Positions 1-8,652 of a stretch of DNA of 64,000 bases are shown here, one piece after another. The position numbers and the translations under genes were made by a program. The notes below the pieces were generated by a model, which ran no database searches, had not been told where the DNA came from, and saw nothing but the letters and a program-made list of their open reading frames with translations. This DNA comes from Thermococcus henrietii. Its GTDB lineage: Archaea; Methanobacteriota_B; Thermococci; Thermococcales; Thermococcaceae. Location of the stretch: contig NZ_LT900021.1 in assembly GCF_900198835.1 (NCBI RefSeq), forward strand, positions 1,736,001-1,800,000, read 5' to 3'. The first letter of the stretch is position 1. The number at the start of each line of letters is the position of its first letter.

Positions 1-48
1 GTCTGGGCCGAAGTAAAGCACAAATATATCAAAATGGGATTGATATGA
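1..48 (+). CDS. C-terminal end of an upstream gene, possibly an antitoxin
   Basis: The first 15 codons of the window stay open in frame 1 and end with a TGA that overlaps the next ATG in the ATGA pattern typical of translationally coupled archaeal genes. The tail is Lys- and Trp-containing but too short to classify. Because the coupled downstream gene is a PIN-domain protein, an antitoxin-like partner is likely, but that rests on context only. Confidence 0.4.
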   Translation, partial: VWAEVKHKYIKMGLI

Positions 49-523
49 GGGTCGTTGTTGATAGCAACATTCTGTTTTCCATATAGTATCTGGAAGGAAA
101 TCAAAGGCATTCAGGCTTCTCGAAGAGCACGAGCTTACCCTCTTCGCCCCGGAAGAGGTCATCCTTGAGTTCAGACGACACTCCACTAAACTTAAGAAGT
201 TTGCAAAGGACTTTGAATACCGAACGTTTCTGACCTTTTCACTGGTTCAGATAATCCCGCTTGAGTTTTATTCCAACAAAATCAGAGAAGCTTATCAGAT
301 AGCCTCCAAGTTTGATGAGAAAGACACACCCTTCATAGCCTTGGCCATGAAGCTTGGTATTCCCCTATGGACGGGAGATAAAAAGATTCTGAGCGCGGCA
401 ATCTCAACGGAAAGATTTTTGGCCCTCGATTCTACTGCATTAGAGTCTCTGCTGAATGGAGATACGCTGGAAAACGTACTCAACGAAATGAAAACTCGAC
501 TTGGTATTTTGAGAACACAGTAA
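45..523 (+). pseudogene. PIN-domain (VapC-like) protein, frameshifted near codon 13
   Basis: The ATG at 45 opens MRVVVDSNILFSI, the typical PIN start with the first catalytic Asp, and then hits TAG at 84. The rest of the protein continues in another frame from about 86 to 523: a middle part with an Asp/Glu-rich segment (APEEVILEF), then DEKDTPFIALA and TGDKKI, which match the later acidic residues of PIN nucleases. A two-base gain in the TA-rich stretch at 81-86 explains the shift. Repaired, the protein would be about 158 residues. It overlaps the upstream frame by ATGA, as in a toxin-antitoxin pair. It could be real decay or a sequencing error. Confidence 0.75.
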
Positions 524-554
524 AGTTCAAGAACTAAAGGTTCTCCCTTGAATC

Positions 555-3329
555 ATGCACCCACTCCTCAAGAAGGCCATCAGGGAGCGCTTTGGGAAGC
601 TCAACCGGCTCCAGCAGGACTCGTTCAGGGAGGTTAGCTCCGGGAAGAGCGTTCTAATCATCGCGCCAACCGGCTCGGGGAAGACGGAAGCGGCAGTTCT
701 GCCGGTTTTCAATGAAATCCTTGAAAACGGTCTCAAGCCGATTTCGGCCCTTTATATAGCCCCTCTCAAGGCCCTCAACAGGGATTTGCTCGAGAGGCTC
801 GAATGGTGGGGGAGGAAGCTCGGAATAACCGTCGAGGTCAGGCACGGCGATACGTCGGCCTACAGGAAGGCGAAGCAGACGAAGAATCCGCCTCAAATGC
901 TAATCATCACCCCCGAAACCCTCGGCGTGATTCTGACGGTTAAGTCCCTCCGGAAGCACCTGAGCAACGTTAAGTTCGTTATCGTTGACGAGATAGCGGA
1001 GCTTGTAGACAATAAGCGCGGTTCCCAGCTCCTCCTGAACCTTGAGAGACTCGCTGAGATTGCCGAGTTCAAGAGGATAGGCATGACCGCAACCGTCGGC
1101 AACGAGGAAGAGGTAAGGGACTGGCTTGGGGCCGAGGTGATAGTAAAGCCGAACTGGAGGAAAGCCTACCGCTTTCACGTCCTCTATCCGAAGCCGAAAG
1201 AGGAAGACGAGGAGCTTGCGGAGAAGCTGAGCGTCTCGCTGGAGATAGCGTCCCGTCTGAGGGTTCTGTGGGAAATCGTTGAGAGGCACGGGAAGGCTCT
1301 CATCTTTACCAACACCCGCCAGTTCGCCGAGGTTCTTGCGCACCGCCTCAAAGCCTGGGGAAAGCCCGTCGAGGTTCATCACGGCTCGCTCTCGAAGGAG
1401 GCGCGCGTCAGAGCCGAGAAAGCCCTCAAGGAGGGGAAAATCAAGGCCCTAATCTGCACCTCCTCGATGGAGCTCGGCATAGACATCGGCGACGTTGACG
1501 TTGTAATACAGTATATGAGTCCGAGGCAGGTGAACAGGCTGGTTCAGCGCGTCGGCAGGGCGAAGCACAGGATTGGAGAGGTCAGCGAGGGCTACGTCAT
1601 AGCGACGAACGTCGAGGACTACCTCCAGAGCCTTGTCATAGCGAAGAGAGCCTTGGAAGGGCGCTTCGAGGCGGTCGAGCCGATAGGCGGGCTTGACGTC
1701 CTGGCCCACTTCGTCGTCGGGTTGCTCATCGAACACAAACGCCTTCCGCGCGAGAGGCCCTATGAGATAGCGAAAAGGGCTTACGTCTACCGCGATTTGA
1801 GCTGGAGCGATTACCTCGACGTTCTCAGCGTTTTAGAGGACGCTCGCCTTGTCGGCTACGATGAGGAGAGCAACCTCCTCTACCTTAGACGAGGAGCGTT
1901 TCAGTACTACTACGAGAACCTCTCGACGATTCCGGACGAGGTTTCCTGGAGAGTTTTCGACGCCAAAAGCGGGCACGTCATAGGAAGACTTGACGAGAGC
2001 TTCGTGATGGATTTGGAAGAGGGCATGGAGTTCGTCATGAACGGGCGGAGCTGGATAGTGCTCAAGATAGACGACGAAAGCCGGCTCCTCAAAGTCCGCG
2101 AGAGCAGGAGTCTTGAGAGCGCGATACCGAGCTGGGAAGGTGAGATGATTCCGGTTCCCTTCGGGGTTGCATTCGACGTCGGCAGGCTGAGGAGGGAGTT
2201 GGCCTTCGACTTCAGAAAGGCATTAGGCCTTTTGGAGGGCGTTGAGTTCAGCGAAGATGAGCTTAGAAGGGCCTTTGATGAAATCAGGGACGAGCCGTTT
2301 CCAACGGATAGAGATATTATCGTCGAGAGCACGCCCAAAGCGCTGATAATCCACGCCGATTTCGGGAGCAGGGCGAACGAAGCGATAGGTAGGATAGTTC
2401 ACTCGCTCCTAATCCTCCGCTACGGCCGGGTCTTCTCCGTGAGGAGTCAGGGGCACGCGATAGTCTTCAAGACCCCGTTCCAGCTCAACCCCGACGAAGT
2501 GAAGCGCTACCTCTACCAGGAACCCGAAAGCGTCGAGTTCATAGTTTCCCGCGCTCTGAGGGATTCCCACGCCTACCGCTGGAGAATGCTGAACGTGGCC
2601 AAGCGGTTCGGTGCCTTGAGGCGGGACGCGAGGATAAGGAGAATCGAGAGGCTCTTCGAGGGGACGGTGATTGAGAGGGAAACGCTCAACGAGCTCTACC
2701 ACGACAAGGTTGACGTCAAAAAGGCGGAGCTCGTGATGGAGCTGCTCAAGGCCGGCTCTCTGAGGGTGAAGACCGTCCTGAGGAAGGAGCCGTCAACCCT
2801 GGCGAGGCTCAACATGACGGTGAGCGGGGAGTTCCTGCTGTCGAGCGTTCTCGAGAGGGACGAGCTTATCGAGCTGTTCAGGAAGAGGTTGCTCGAGCAC
2901 GAGGTCGTTCTCGTCTGCACCAACTGCGGCTGGAATTCAAAGACGAAAGTGGCGAGACTTCAAAACATCAATCTGAGGCATTGCCCGCGCTGTGGTTCAA
3001 AGATGTTAGCTGTGGCGCACCCGATTGACGCCGAGGAGTTTCTCTCGGTGCTTGAAAAAGTGAGGCACGGAAAACCCCTCGAAAGGAAGGAAGAGAGAGC
3101 TTACAGGAAGCTGCTGAAAGCGGCCGATTTGGTCGATACCTACGGCTTCGAAGCGGTGCTGGCGCTGGCAAGCTACGGAACGGGGCCGGATACCGCCGCG
3201 CGACTGCTCGCGCAGTACAAAGGAGACTCATTAATCCTCGCTCTAATGGAGAGGGAGAGACAGTTCATAAGGACGAGGCGGTTCTGGGTCGATAAGAAGA
3301 AAGGGGTCGAGGAAGAGAAATCAGAATAG
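555..3329 (+). CDS. Lhr-type (large helicase-related) SF2 helicase with C-terminal zinc finger
   Basis: A 924-residue SF2 ATPase expected to unwind nucleic acid in repair or RNA metabolism. Visible motifs are Walker A APTGSGKTEA near residue 38, a DEIAE variant of motif II near 145, GMTATVG motif III, and SSMELGIDIG and QRVGRAKH of the second RecA domain. The following NLSTIPDE segment with IGRLDESFV and NGRSW marks the Lhr core domain shared with the helicase at 27.6-30.2 kb. A four-Cys zinc motif (CTNCGW and CPRCGS, near 790-815) precedes the C-terminus. It ends 9 bp inside the convergent sugar-nucleotidyltransferase. Assignment to aLhr1 or aLhr2 is not possible here. Confidence 0.9.
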   Translation: MHPLLKKAIRERFGKLNRLQQDSFREVSSGKSVLIIAPTGSGKTEAAVLPVFNEILENGLKPISALYIAPLKALNRDLLERLEWWGRKLGITVEVRHGDTSAYRKAKQTKNPPQMLIITPETLGVILTVKSLRKHLSNVKFVIVDEIAELVDNKRGSQLLLNLERLAEIAEFKRIGMTATVGNEEEVRDWLGAEVIVKPNWRKAYRFHVLYPKPKEEDEELAEKLSVSLEIASRLRVLWEIVERHGKALIFTNTRQFAEVLAHRLKAWGKPVEVHHGSLSKEARVRAEKALKEGKIKALICTSSMELGIDIGDVDVVIQYMSPRQVNRLVQRVGRAKHRIGEVSEGYVIATNVEDYLQSLVIAKRALEGRFEAVEPIGGLDVLAHFVVGLLIEHKRLPRERPYEIAKRAYVYRDLSWSDYLDVLSVLEDARLVGYDEESNLLYLRRGAFQYYYENLSTIPDEVSWRVFDAKSGHVIGRLDESFVMDLEEGMEFVMNGRSWIVLKIDDESRLLKVRESRSLESAIPSWEGEMIPVPFGVAFDVGRLRRELAFDFRKALGLLEGVEFSEDELRRAFDEIRDEPFPTDRDIIVESTPKALIIHADFGSRANEAIGRIVHSLLILRYGRVFSVRSQGHAIVFKTPFQLNPDEVKRYLYQEPESVEFIVSRALRDSHAYRWRMLNVAKRFGALRRDARIRRIERLFEGTVIERETLNELYHDKVDVKKAELVMELLKAGSLRVKTVLRKEPSTLARLNMTVSGEFLLSSVLERDELIELFRKRLLEHEVVLVCTNCGWNSKTKVARLQNINLRHCPRCGSKMLAVAHPIDAEEFLSVLEKVRHGKPLERKEERAYRKLLKAADLVDTYGFEAVLALASYGTGPDTAARLLAQYKGDSLILALMERERQFIRTRRFWVDKKKGVEEEKSE

Positions 3330-4562
3330 CCACTGGTTCTCGATACATTCGTCGCACGGCGGCTTCTCGCCGGCTATCGCCTTGAACTTCTTGTAGATGC
3401 ACTCCGGCAGGCCGAGCGGACAGCGGTCCGGGTACTGGCCGGGCCTGACCTTCGTCGGGTCGAGCTTTATCTTGATGTAGGCCTCGTACTCCTCGACCTT
3501 CTTCCAGGGCAGGACCTTCGCCCCGTAAATCACGAGTCCGTCGTAAATCTTCGCGTAGTCGCCGATGACGGCGTTCTCCTTTACGATGACGTCCCTGCCA
3601 ACTACAACTCCCTCGCCGAGTATCGTGTCCTTCAGCTCGGCGCGCTCCTTGATTATGTCGCTCCCGATGAGGACCGAGCGCTTGATGTAAGCTCTGTCCT
3701 CTATCACGGTGTTCGGGCCGATGTAGGAGTATGCCTTAATCTTGACGCCGTGTCCTATCCTGACGCCCTCGTCAATGTAAACCGGCCCCTGAATCTCGAC
3801 GTCTTCCGGAACCTCCGCACTCTCGGCTATGTGGAAGTAGCCGTTCTCGCGGGCCATCTCATCAAGGGCAATCTGGTGGGCGTAGAACAGGTCGTCCGGA
3901 GTTCCGAGGTCGACCCAGTAGGTCCCCTTCGGCATCCTGTGGGCGTAAACCTCGCCGCGCTCGACGAACCTCGGGAGGACCTCGCGCTCGAAGTAGACCT
4001 CCTTACCCTTCGGAATCTCCTCGAGGACCTTCTTGTTCACGACGTAGATTCCGGCATCGACGAGGTTGCTCTTGGGCCTCTTGGGCTTCTCCTCGAAGTG
4101 GAGCACCTTTCCGCTCTCGTCCATCTCGAGAACTCCGAAGCGCTCCGGGTCGTAGACCTTGGTCGCCCCCACCGTTATGAGCCCGTCGTTCTCCTCATGG
4201 GCCTTTATGAGCTCGCGGTAGTCGAAGTTCGTGAAGACGTCGCCGTAAATCACAAGGAAGTCATCGCTCACGTACTCCTCAACGTTCTTGAGCGCGCCAC
4301 CGGTCTCGAGCGGCATGGGGTCGTTGACGAAGCGGATTTCCTTGGGGTAGTCCGCCATCTTCTCGTCAACGAACTCCCTTATCTCACCCCTCATGTAGTG
4401 GACGGAGAGAATAACCTCGTCTATCTCGGGGACCTTCTCGAGCGCTTCGAGGATATACTGGAGGTTGGGCTTTCCGAGGACCGGAATCATCGGCTTTGGC
4501 CTCGTTGATGAGAGGGGCCTGAGTCTCGTTCCAAAACCGCCTGCAAGAATGACAGCCTTCAT
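3321..4562 (-). CDS. NDP-sugar pyrophosphorylase (sugar-1-phosphate nucleotidyltransferase) with Cys-rich tail
   Basis: Transfers a nucleotide to a sugar-1-phosphate to supply NDP-sugars for glycan or compatible-solute synthesis. The N-terminal nucleotidyltransferase signature MKAVILAGGFGTRLRP is followed by STRPKPMIPVLGKP; the C-terminal half is a left-handed beta-helix of hexapeptide-like repeats (VYIDEGVRIGHGVKI, VLIGSDIIKE and so on). The ATG at 4562 is chosen over the GTG three codons upstream because GGTGA lies five bases before it. The last 35 residues carry four cysteines in CPLGLPEC and CDEC, an unusual addition that could bind metal or an Fe-S cluster. The exact sugar cannot be read from sequence. 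Confidence 0.88.
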   Translation of the reverse strand: MKAVILAGGFGTRLRPLSSTRPKPMIPVLGKPNLQYILEALEKVPEIDEVILSVHYMRGEIREFVDEKMADYPKEIRFVNDPMPLETGGALKNVEEYVSDDFLVIYGDVFTNFDYRELIKAHEENDGLITVGATKVYDPERFGVLEMDESGKVLHFEEKPKRPKSNLVDAGIYVVNKKVLEEIPKGKEVYFEREVLPRFVERGEVYAHRMPKGTYWVDLGTPDDLFYAHQIALDEMARENGYFHIAESAEVPEDVEIQGPVYIDEGVRIGHGVKIKAYSYIGPNTVIEDRAYIKRSVLIGSDIIKERAELKDTILGEGVVVGRDVIVKENAVIGDYAKIYDGLVIYGAKVLPWKKVEEYEAYIKIKLDPTKVRPGQYPDRCPLGLPECIYKKFKAIAGEKPPCDECIENQWLF

Positions 4563-4593
4563 GGTTCTCACCGTCTATAGATACCACGGGCCA

Positions 4594-4606
4594 GCTTATA
4601 TATTTT
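4594..4606 (-). promoter_or_regulatory. TATA box of the NDP-sugar pyrophosphorylase gene
   Basis: On the minus strand AAAATATATAAGC lies about 32-44 bases upstream of the ATG at 4562, with the GGTGA Shine-Dalgarno motif between. This fits an archaeal BRE/TATA promoter with a short leader. Confidence 0.55.
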
Positions 4607-4795
4607 ACGGCCATAAAATATATTACCGCTGGTGAAAGGTTTAACCGGCGGTGACTACTCCCGAAAAGCTGACGTTAACGTGGCAAAAGTCCCAATAACC
4701 CCTGCGAATGGAGTGGATAAGCCGGCTTAACGGTTCCTGCTTGAAGAACGCGAAACACCCAACCGGGCGAAAAGATGGGTGCACCGGGTTGTTCG

Positions 4796-5056
4796 CTAAT
4801 GCTCGTTTTTGTGAACATCAAAGCTCGGTCTAAGCACCTTCACCCTCGGCACGAGGCACTTCCCGTAGCAGACCTTCCTGAGCGGGCAGGTCTCGCAGGC
4901 CGGCCCCTGCTCAACCTCCTCGATGTAGCCGAGGCTTTTGAGGAGCTCGATTATTCCCTCGACTTCCTCGACCGTAATCCCGAGCTCCCTTGCTATGTCC
5001 TGAGGAAACCGCTTGCCCTCGTTGATGAGTCTCAGCACTTCCTCCATCTTGCCCAT
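4796..5056 (-). CDS. FeoC-like winged-helix protein with cysteine cluster
   Basis: An 86-residue protein starting at MGKMEEVLRLINEGK, two bases after the feoB stop, with a GTGAAG ribosome site inside the end of feoB. Residues 1-48 read as a small helix-turn-helix (FPQDIARELGITVEEVEGIIELLKSLGYIEE would be the recognition region). Residues 54-67 hold CETCPLRKVCYGKC, a four-Cys cluster like the Fe-S motif of FeoC. In known systems FeoC modulates FeoB or senses iron and oxygen; that role is inferred here from operon position and domain plan. Confidence 0.8.
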   Translation of the reverse strand: MGKMEEVLRLINEGKRFPQDIARELGITVEEVEGIIELLKSLGYIEEVEQGPACETCPLRKVCYGKCLVPRVKVLRPSFDVHKNEH

Positions 5057-5058
5057 CT

Positions 5059-7047
5059 TCACAACCCCAGCGCCGTTCCAACGTGCCATATCAGGATTCC
5101 GAGGAGCGAGGCGACGGTTATCATGTAGACGGTTACAGCGAGCGCCCACTTCCAGTTGCTCTCGGCTCTTATGGCCGCTATCGTGGCCACGCAAGGTATG
5201 TAGAGCGTCGTGACGACAGCTAAGACGAAGCCCTGCAGTGGGCTCATCGAGGACATCATGGCCTCCTTGAGTGCCTCCCCCGTCAGACCGCCGTAGAGAA
5301 TGCTGTACGTTGAGATTACGTTCTCCTTGGCGATTATTCCGAAGATTAGGCTCACCCCGGCCTTCCAGTCGAGCCCCATGAGGTTGAGGTAAGGCGCGAC
5401 GAAGTGGCCGAGCCTCTCGGCGTAGCTCTTTCCGGTTCCAATCGGCACTGGATAGTTGCTGAGGTACCATATCGCTATCGAGCCGACGAGGATTACCGTT
5501 CCTGCCTTCTGGACGAACTCCTTGCTCCTCTCCCACGAGTGCAGGAGAAGGCTCCTTCCGCTCGGGATTATATACTCCGGAAGCTCGATTACGAAGGGGC
5601 TCTCCTCGCCGGAAACGAACCTGCTCACGAGTTTGGCGGAGAGCAACGCCACGGCGACCGCTATGAGGTAAATTCCAACGGCGACGACCGCGTCTCCTCC
5701 GAAGAATGCCCCCACGAGGAAGCTTATGACGGCGAGCCTGGCGGAGCAGGGGATGAAGGGGTTGACGAACATCGTCACGAGCCTGTCGCGCTCCTCGTCG
5801 AGCGTCCTCGTGGCCATCACAGCGGGAACGTTGCAGCCGAGGCCGAGGATTAGGGGTATTATCGCCTTGCCCGGCAGGCCGAACTTCCGCATTATCCCCT
5901 CCATCAGCACCGCTACCCTCGCCATGTAGCCGAGGTCTTCCAGGAAGGAAAGCGCGAGGAACAGGAGGAAGACGAGCGGGAAGAAGCTCAAGACGGAGCC
6001 GACACCGCTGATGATACCGTGCACCAAGAGCCCCCTCAGGGTTTCACTCGATATATGGGGTGCAAGCCACTCACCGAACCGCGTGAACGCCTCGTCTAGG
6101 AGGCCCTGGAGCGGCATCCCAAAGGTGAAGACGAACTTGAAGACGAGGTAGAAGACGAAGGCCATCGCCAAGAAGCCGTAAACGGGGTGGACGAGGATTC
6201 TGTCGAGCTGGTCGGTGAGCGTCTCCCGGGCCTTCCCGTAGCTCATGAACTCATGGGTAAGGCCGTCTATGAACTCGTACTTCTGGCCGGCTATAATCAG
6301 GTCCATCGCCCGCCCGTAGCACTCCTCGGCCTCGCCTATGTGGGTCATTATTTCGTTGAGCTTCTCCTCGCCGAGGTACCTCAGAACGAGCTTCATGACC
6401 TCGTCGTCGCGCTGGAGGAGCTTTATCGCCAGCCAGCGGAGCGGGTAGCGGCCGGCCAGCTTGGTTCCCTCGAGGCACTTGGAAATGTGCTCGATTTCCC
6501 TCTCGACGGCCTCGTCGTAGCGCGGTAGAACGGGGTTCGTCTTTATCCTCCCGTGCGCCATCTCCCATACCTTCTCCTTGAGCTCCTCGATTCCTGCCCC
6601 TTCCTTGGCGCTGAGCGGAACAACTGGAACGCCGAGGGCCCTGGACATCTTCACGGGGTCTATCTTGATTCCCTTCTTCTCGGCCAAATCGAGCTTGTTG
6701 AGGGCGATGATTACGTTCTTCAACCCCATCTCGAAGATTTCCATCGTGAGGTAGAGGTTCCTGAGAATCGAGGTTGCGTCGACGACGTTAACAACCACAT
6801 CGGGGTTTCCGTTTAGGAGGAAGTTCCTCGCCACGAGCTCGTCAACTGAATGGGCGGTGAGGGAATAGGTTCCGGGCAAATCAACGACGAGAAAGCGCTC
6901 ACCTTTATACTCAAAAACGCCCTCCTTCTTCTCGACGGTAACGCCGGGCCAGTTGCCAACGTGCTGGCGCATACCGGTTAGGGCGTTGAATATCGTCGTC
7001 TTTCCAACGTTGGGATTGCCGGCTAGGGCGACCACCCTCATCGCCAT
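5059..7047 (-). CDS. feoB: Ferrous iron transporter FeoB
   Basis: A 662-residue membrane GTPase importing Fe2+. The N-terminal G domain has G1 GNPNVGKTT, the G2 region around GVTVEKKEG, G3 DLPGTYSL and G4 NKLD, followed by the helical GDI-like domain. From about residue 285 there are Gate and core membrane segments, including the Cys-containing GLGCNVPAVMATRTL and IPCSARLAV, and the second gate with YIPCVATIAAIR. Length and order match archaeal FeoB. It lies between feoA (10 bp upstream) and the feoC-like gene (2 bp downstream), one minus-strand operon controlled from 7296-7358. Confidence 0.97.
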   Translation of the reverse strand: MAMRVVALAGNPNVGKTTIFNALTGMRQHVGNWPGVTVEKKEGVFEYKGERFLVVDLPGTYSLTAHSVDELVARNFLLNGNPDVVVNVVDATSILRNLYLTMEIFEMGLKNVIIALNKLDLAEKKGIKIDPVKMSRALGVPVVPLSAKEGAGIEELKEKVWEMAHGRIKTNPVLPRYDEAVEREIEHISKCLEGTKLAGRYPLRWLAIKLLQRDDEVMKLVLRYLGEEKLNEIMTHIGEAEECYGRAMDLIIAGQKYEFIDGLTHEFMSYGKARETLTDQLDRILVHPVYGFLAMAFVFYLVFKFVFTFGMPLQGLLDEAFTRFGEWLAPHISSETLRGLLVHGIISGVGSVLSFFPLVFLLFLALSFLEDLGYMARVAVLMEGIMRKFGLPGKAIIPLILGLGCNVPAVMATRTLDEERDRLVTMFVNPFIPCSARLAVISFLVGAFFGGDAVVAVGIYLIAVAVALLSAKLVSRFVSGEESPFVIELPEYIIPSGRSLLLHSWERSKEFVQKAGTVILVGSIAIWYLSNYPVPIGTGKSYAERLGHFVAPYLNLMGLDWKAGVSLIFGIIAKENVISTYSILYGGLTGEALKEAMMSSMSPLQGFVLAVVTTLYIPCVATIAAIRAESNWKWALAVTVYMITVASLLGILIWHVGTALGL

Positions 7048-7056
7048 GCTATCACC

Positions 7057-7284
7057 TCAGAGTTTTCTCACCAGCACCCTTGAGGCCATACCCTTTCCAA
7101 GCGCTAACCTCGTTCCGCCGGCCTCGACTATAACCGGCCCCCTTGGGTAGTTCTCGAGGACCCTAACAATCGCCCCTGGAGCCAGCCCCATCGCGTAGAG
7201 CCTGCTCCTGAAGTTAGGCCCTCCCCGCAGGTCAACCACAACCCCTCTCTCGCCAGGAGCGAGTGACAGTAAGGGCACAATCAT
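7057..7284 (-). CDS. feoA: FeoA family protein (SH3-like)
   Basis: A 75-residue SH3-like protein (PLLSLAPGERGVVVDLRGG, then the AMGLAPGAIVRVLENYPRGPVIVEAGGTRLALG region) that assists FeoB at the membrane. The ATG at 7284 is chosen because GGTGA lies five bases upstream; the GTG and ATG further up overlap that motif. First gene of the feo operon, preceded directly by a DtxR-type palindrome. Confidence 0.92.
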   Translation of the reverse strand: MIVPLLSLAPGERGVVVDLRGGPNFRSRLYAMGLAPGAIVRVLENYPRGPVIVEAGGTRLALGKGMASRVLVRKL

Positions 7285-7295
7285 GTTCATCACCG

Positions 7296-7358
7296 TTAGG
7301 TTTTCCTAATTCCACTTGAGGTTGGCGAATCCCTTAATAAATCTTTGGTGAGCCTAAC
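7296..7358 (-). promoter_or_regulatory. feo promoter with DtxR/IdeR-type operator
   Basis: TTAGGTTTTCCTAA at 7296-7309 is a perfect palindrome of the TTAGG-N4-CCTAA type recognised by DtxR-family iron repressors. It lies 12 bases upstream of the feoA start and near the expected transcription start. The TATA element (AAGATTTATTAAGG on the minus strand) is at 7332-7345. A second half site, GGTGAGCCTAA, is at 7348-7358 on the other side of the TATA box, so a bound dimer pair would bracket the promoter. Repression by an iron-loaded DtxR homologue is the expected mode. Confidence 0.7.
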
Positions 7359-7473
7359 AAAACTCAGCGGTTCGAATCCAAATCACTGAGGTTGGAAAAC
7401 CGTCCCCAAAGGTGAGCCCCGTTGCAAAGGTATTTATAGGAGCTTCAATAGAGAAGGATGGAGGTGTATTACC

Positions 7474-7824
7474 ATGGGTGAGGAGATTAGAAAAACGTCC
7501 CTCGGGATGGATGAGAACGTGGAGGGACTGCTCGCGTATCTGCTATGGTGGTTAACTGGAATAATCCTGCTGTTGCTGGAGAAAGAGAGCTACTTCGTCC
7601 GCTTCCATGCGATGCAGTCAACTGTGATGTTCCTGTTCTTCACGGTGGCGATTAAAGTTTTCGAGTTCATACCTATCATTGGAGGACTCATTGCATACCT
7701 GCTATCACTCATTGCCATCATAGCCTGGATTGTGGGCATGGTTAAGGCTTACCAAGGCGAACTCTACAAGTTCCCGGTTTTCGGCGACCTCGCCGAGCAG
7801 TGGGTTGAGAAGGTCAACATCTAA
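7474..7824 (+). CDS. DUF4870-type small membrane protein
   Basis: A 116-residue protein with a soluble N-terminal stretch, then predicted membrane segments at about residues 20-38, 48-67 and 69-92, and a short tail (YQGELYKFPVFGDLAEQW) typical of the DUF4870/Tic20-like family. Function unknown. Start fixed by GGAGGTG nine bases upstream; TATTTATAGG near 7431-7440 is the TATA box. Confidence 0.8.
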   Translation: MGEEIRKTSLGMDENVEGLLAYLLWWLTGIILLLLEKESYFVRFHAMQSTVMFLFFTVAIKVFEFIPIIGGLIAYLLSLIAIIAWIVGMVKAYQGELYKFPVFGDLAEQWVEKVNI

Positions 7825-7861
7825 GGCTCAGGTTTTTAAGCCCCGTCCTTTACGTTTTTTC

Positions 7862-8647
7862 ATGCTCAAGGATGTTGTTAAGGAAATCCGGGAGTTCTCC
7901 ATGGCGTCTGGCGTTCACCGCAAGAAGATTCTCGTCCTCTTCTCTGGGGGAAAGGACAGCTCGCTCGTTCTCTACCTGCTCAAGAAAGCGGGCCTCGACG
8001 TTTCCGCTTTGACGTTCTTCCACCGCTGGAGCTGGCGCGAGACCCTTAACTGGGCGATGCACTTCACGAAGAACCTCGGCGTTGAACATTATCTGGTTGA
8101 CATCACGGACGGCCTTCTCCGTGAGGCTACCGGCAGGAAGGGCCCGGTCTGCATAAACTGCAAGAAGATCATGCTATGGAACGCCAAGTGGTTCGCCCTC
8201 AACAACGGCTTTGACGTCTTAGCAAAGGGCGACAACGCCAACGATAAGATAATCGGGGCCCTCCTCGACCAGTGTAAGACAGACATAAGGCTCTGCGAGA
8301 TTCCAAGGATGGGTGTTCCCTTCTTCAGGCCCCTAATCAAGTACCCGGCAGACGTCGTCGAACGGCTCGCGGAGAAAGCTGGTATAAAGCCCTACCGCAT
8401 GTACGAGCACGCGAGGAGGAGGCAGTGGCGCGAGGGCTGTCCGTTGCAGTACATAGACCGCGAGGAAATCGTCACGGAGGAGCTGATGGACCTGGCTTAC
8501 AGGGTGAACTACGAGGTCAGCAGAATCGCGAGGAGGCGGAGGGTCAGGGTAAGCGTCCGCGTGCCGAGCTTCGAGATAATGGCCTGGAACGCCGACGGAG
8601 AGACACTCGAAGAAGTTAAAAAGGTTATCGAAAAGTTCAAACGGTGA
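7862..8647 (+). CDS. PP-loop ATP-pyrophosphatase family protein
   Basis: A 261-residue adenylating enzyme of the PP-loop family; such enzymes activate a substrate, often a tRNA base, for thiolation or amidation. LFSGGKDSSLVLYLL near residue 25 is the PP-loop. CINCKK near 100 and two later cysteines (QCKTDIRLCE) resemble the Cys residues of ExsB/TtuA-type members. No Shine-Dalgarno motif precedes the ATG; the TATA-like GGTTTTTAAG at 7831-7840 lies about 25 bases upstream, so the mRNA is probably leaderless. Which substrate it modifies cannot be told. Confidence 0.8.
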   Translation: MLKDVVKEIREFSMASGVHRKKILVLFSGGKDSSLVLYLLKKAGLDVSALTFFHRWSWRETLNWAMHFTKNLGVEHYLVDITDGLLREATGRKGPVCINCKKIMLWNAKWFALNNGFDVLAKGDNANDKIIGALLDQCKTDIRLCEIPRMGVPFFRPLIKYPADVVERLAEKAGIKPYRMYEHARRRQWREGCPLQYIDREEIVTEELMDLAYRVNYEVSRIARRRRVRVSVRVPSFEIMAWNADGETLEEVKKVIEKFKR

Positions 8648-8652
8648 TGAGA

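Noticed and set aside
4572-4795. Small RNA in the gap upstream of the sugar-nucleotidyltransferase, with a CACCCA/TGGGTG hairpin at 4756-4781
   Set aside because: Only a 6-bp stem with a long loop, no C/D or ACA boxes and no GC contrast; at most a terminator for the feo operon.
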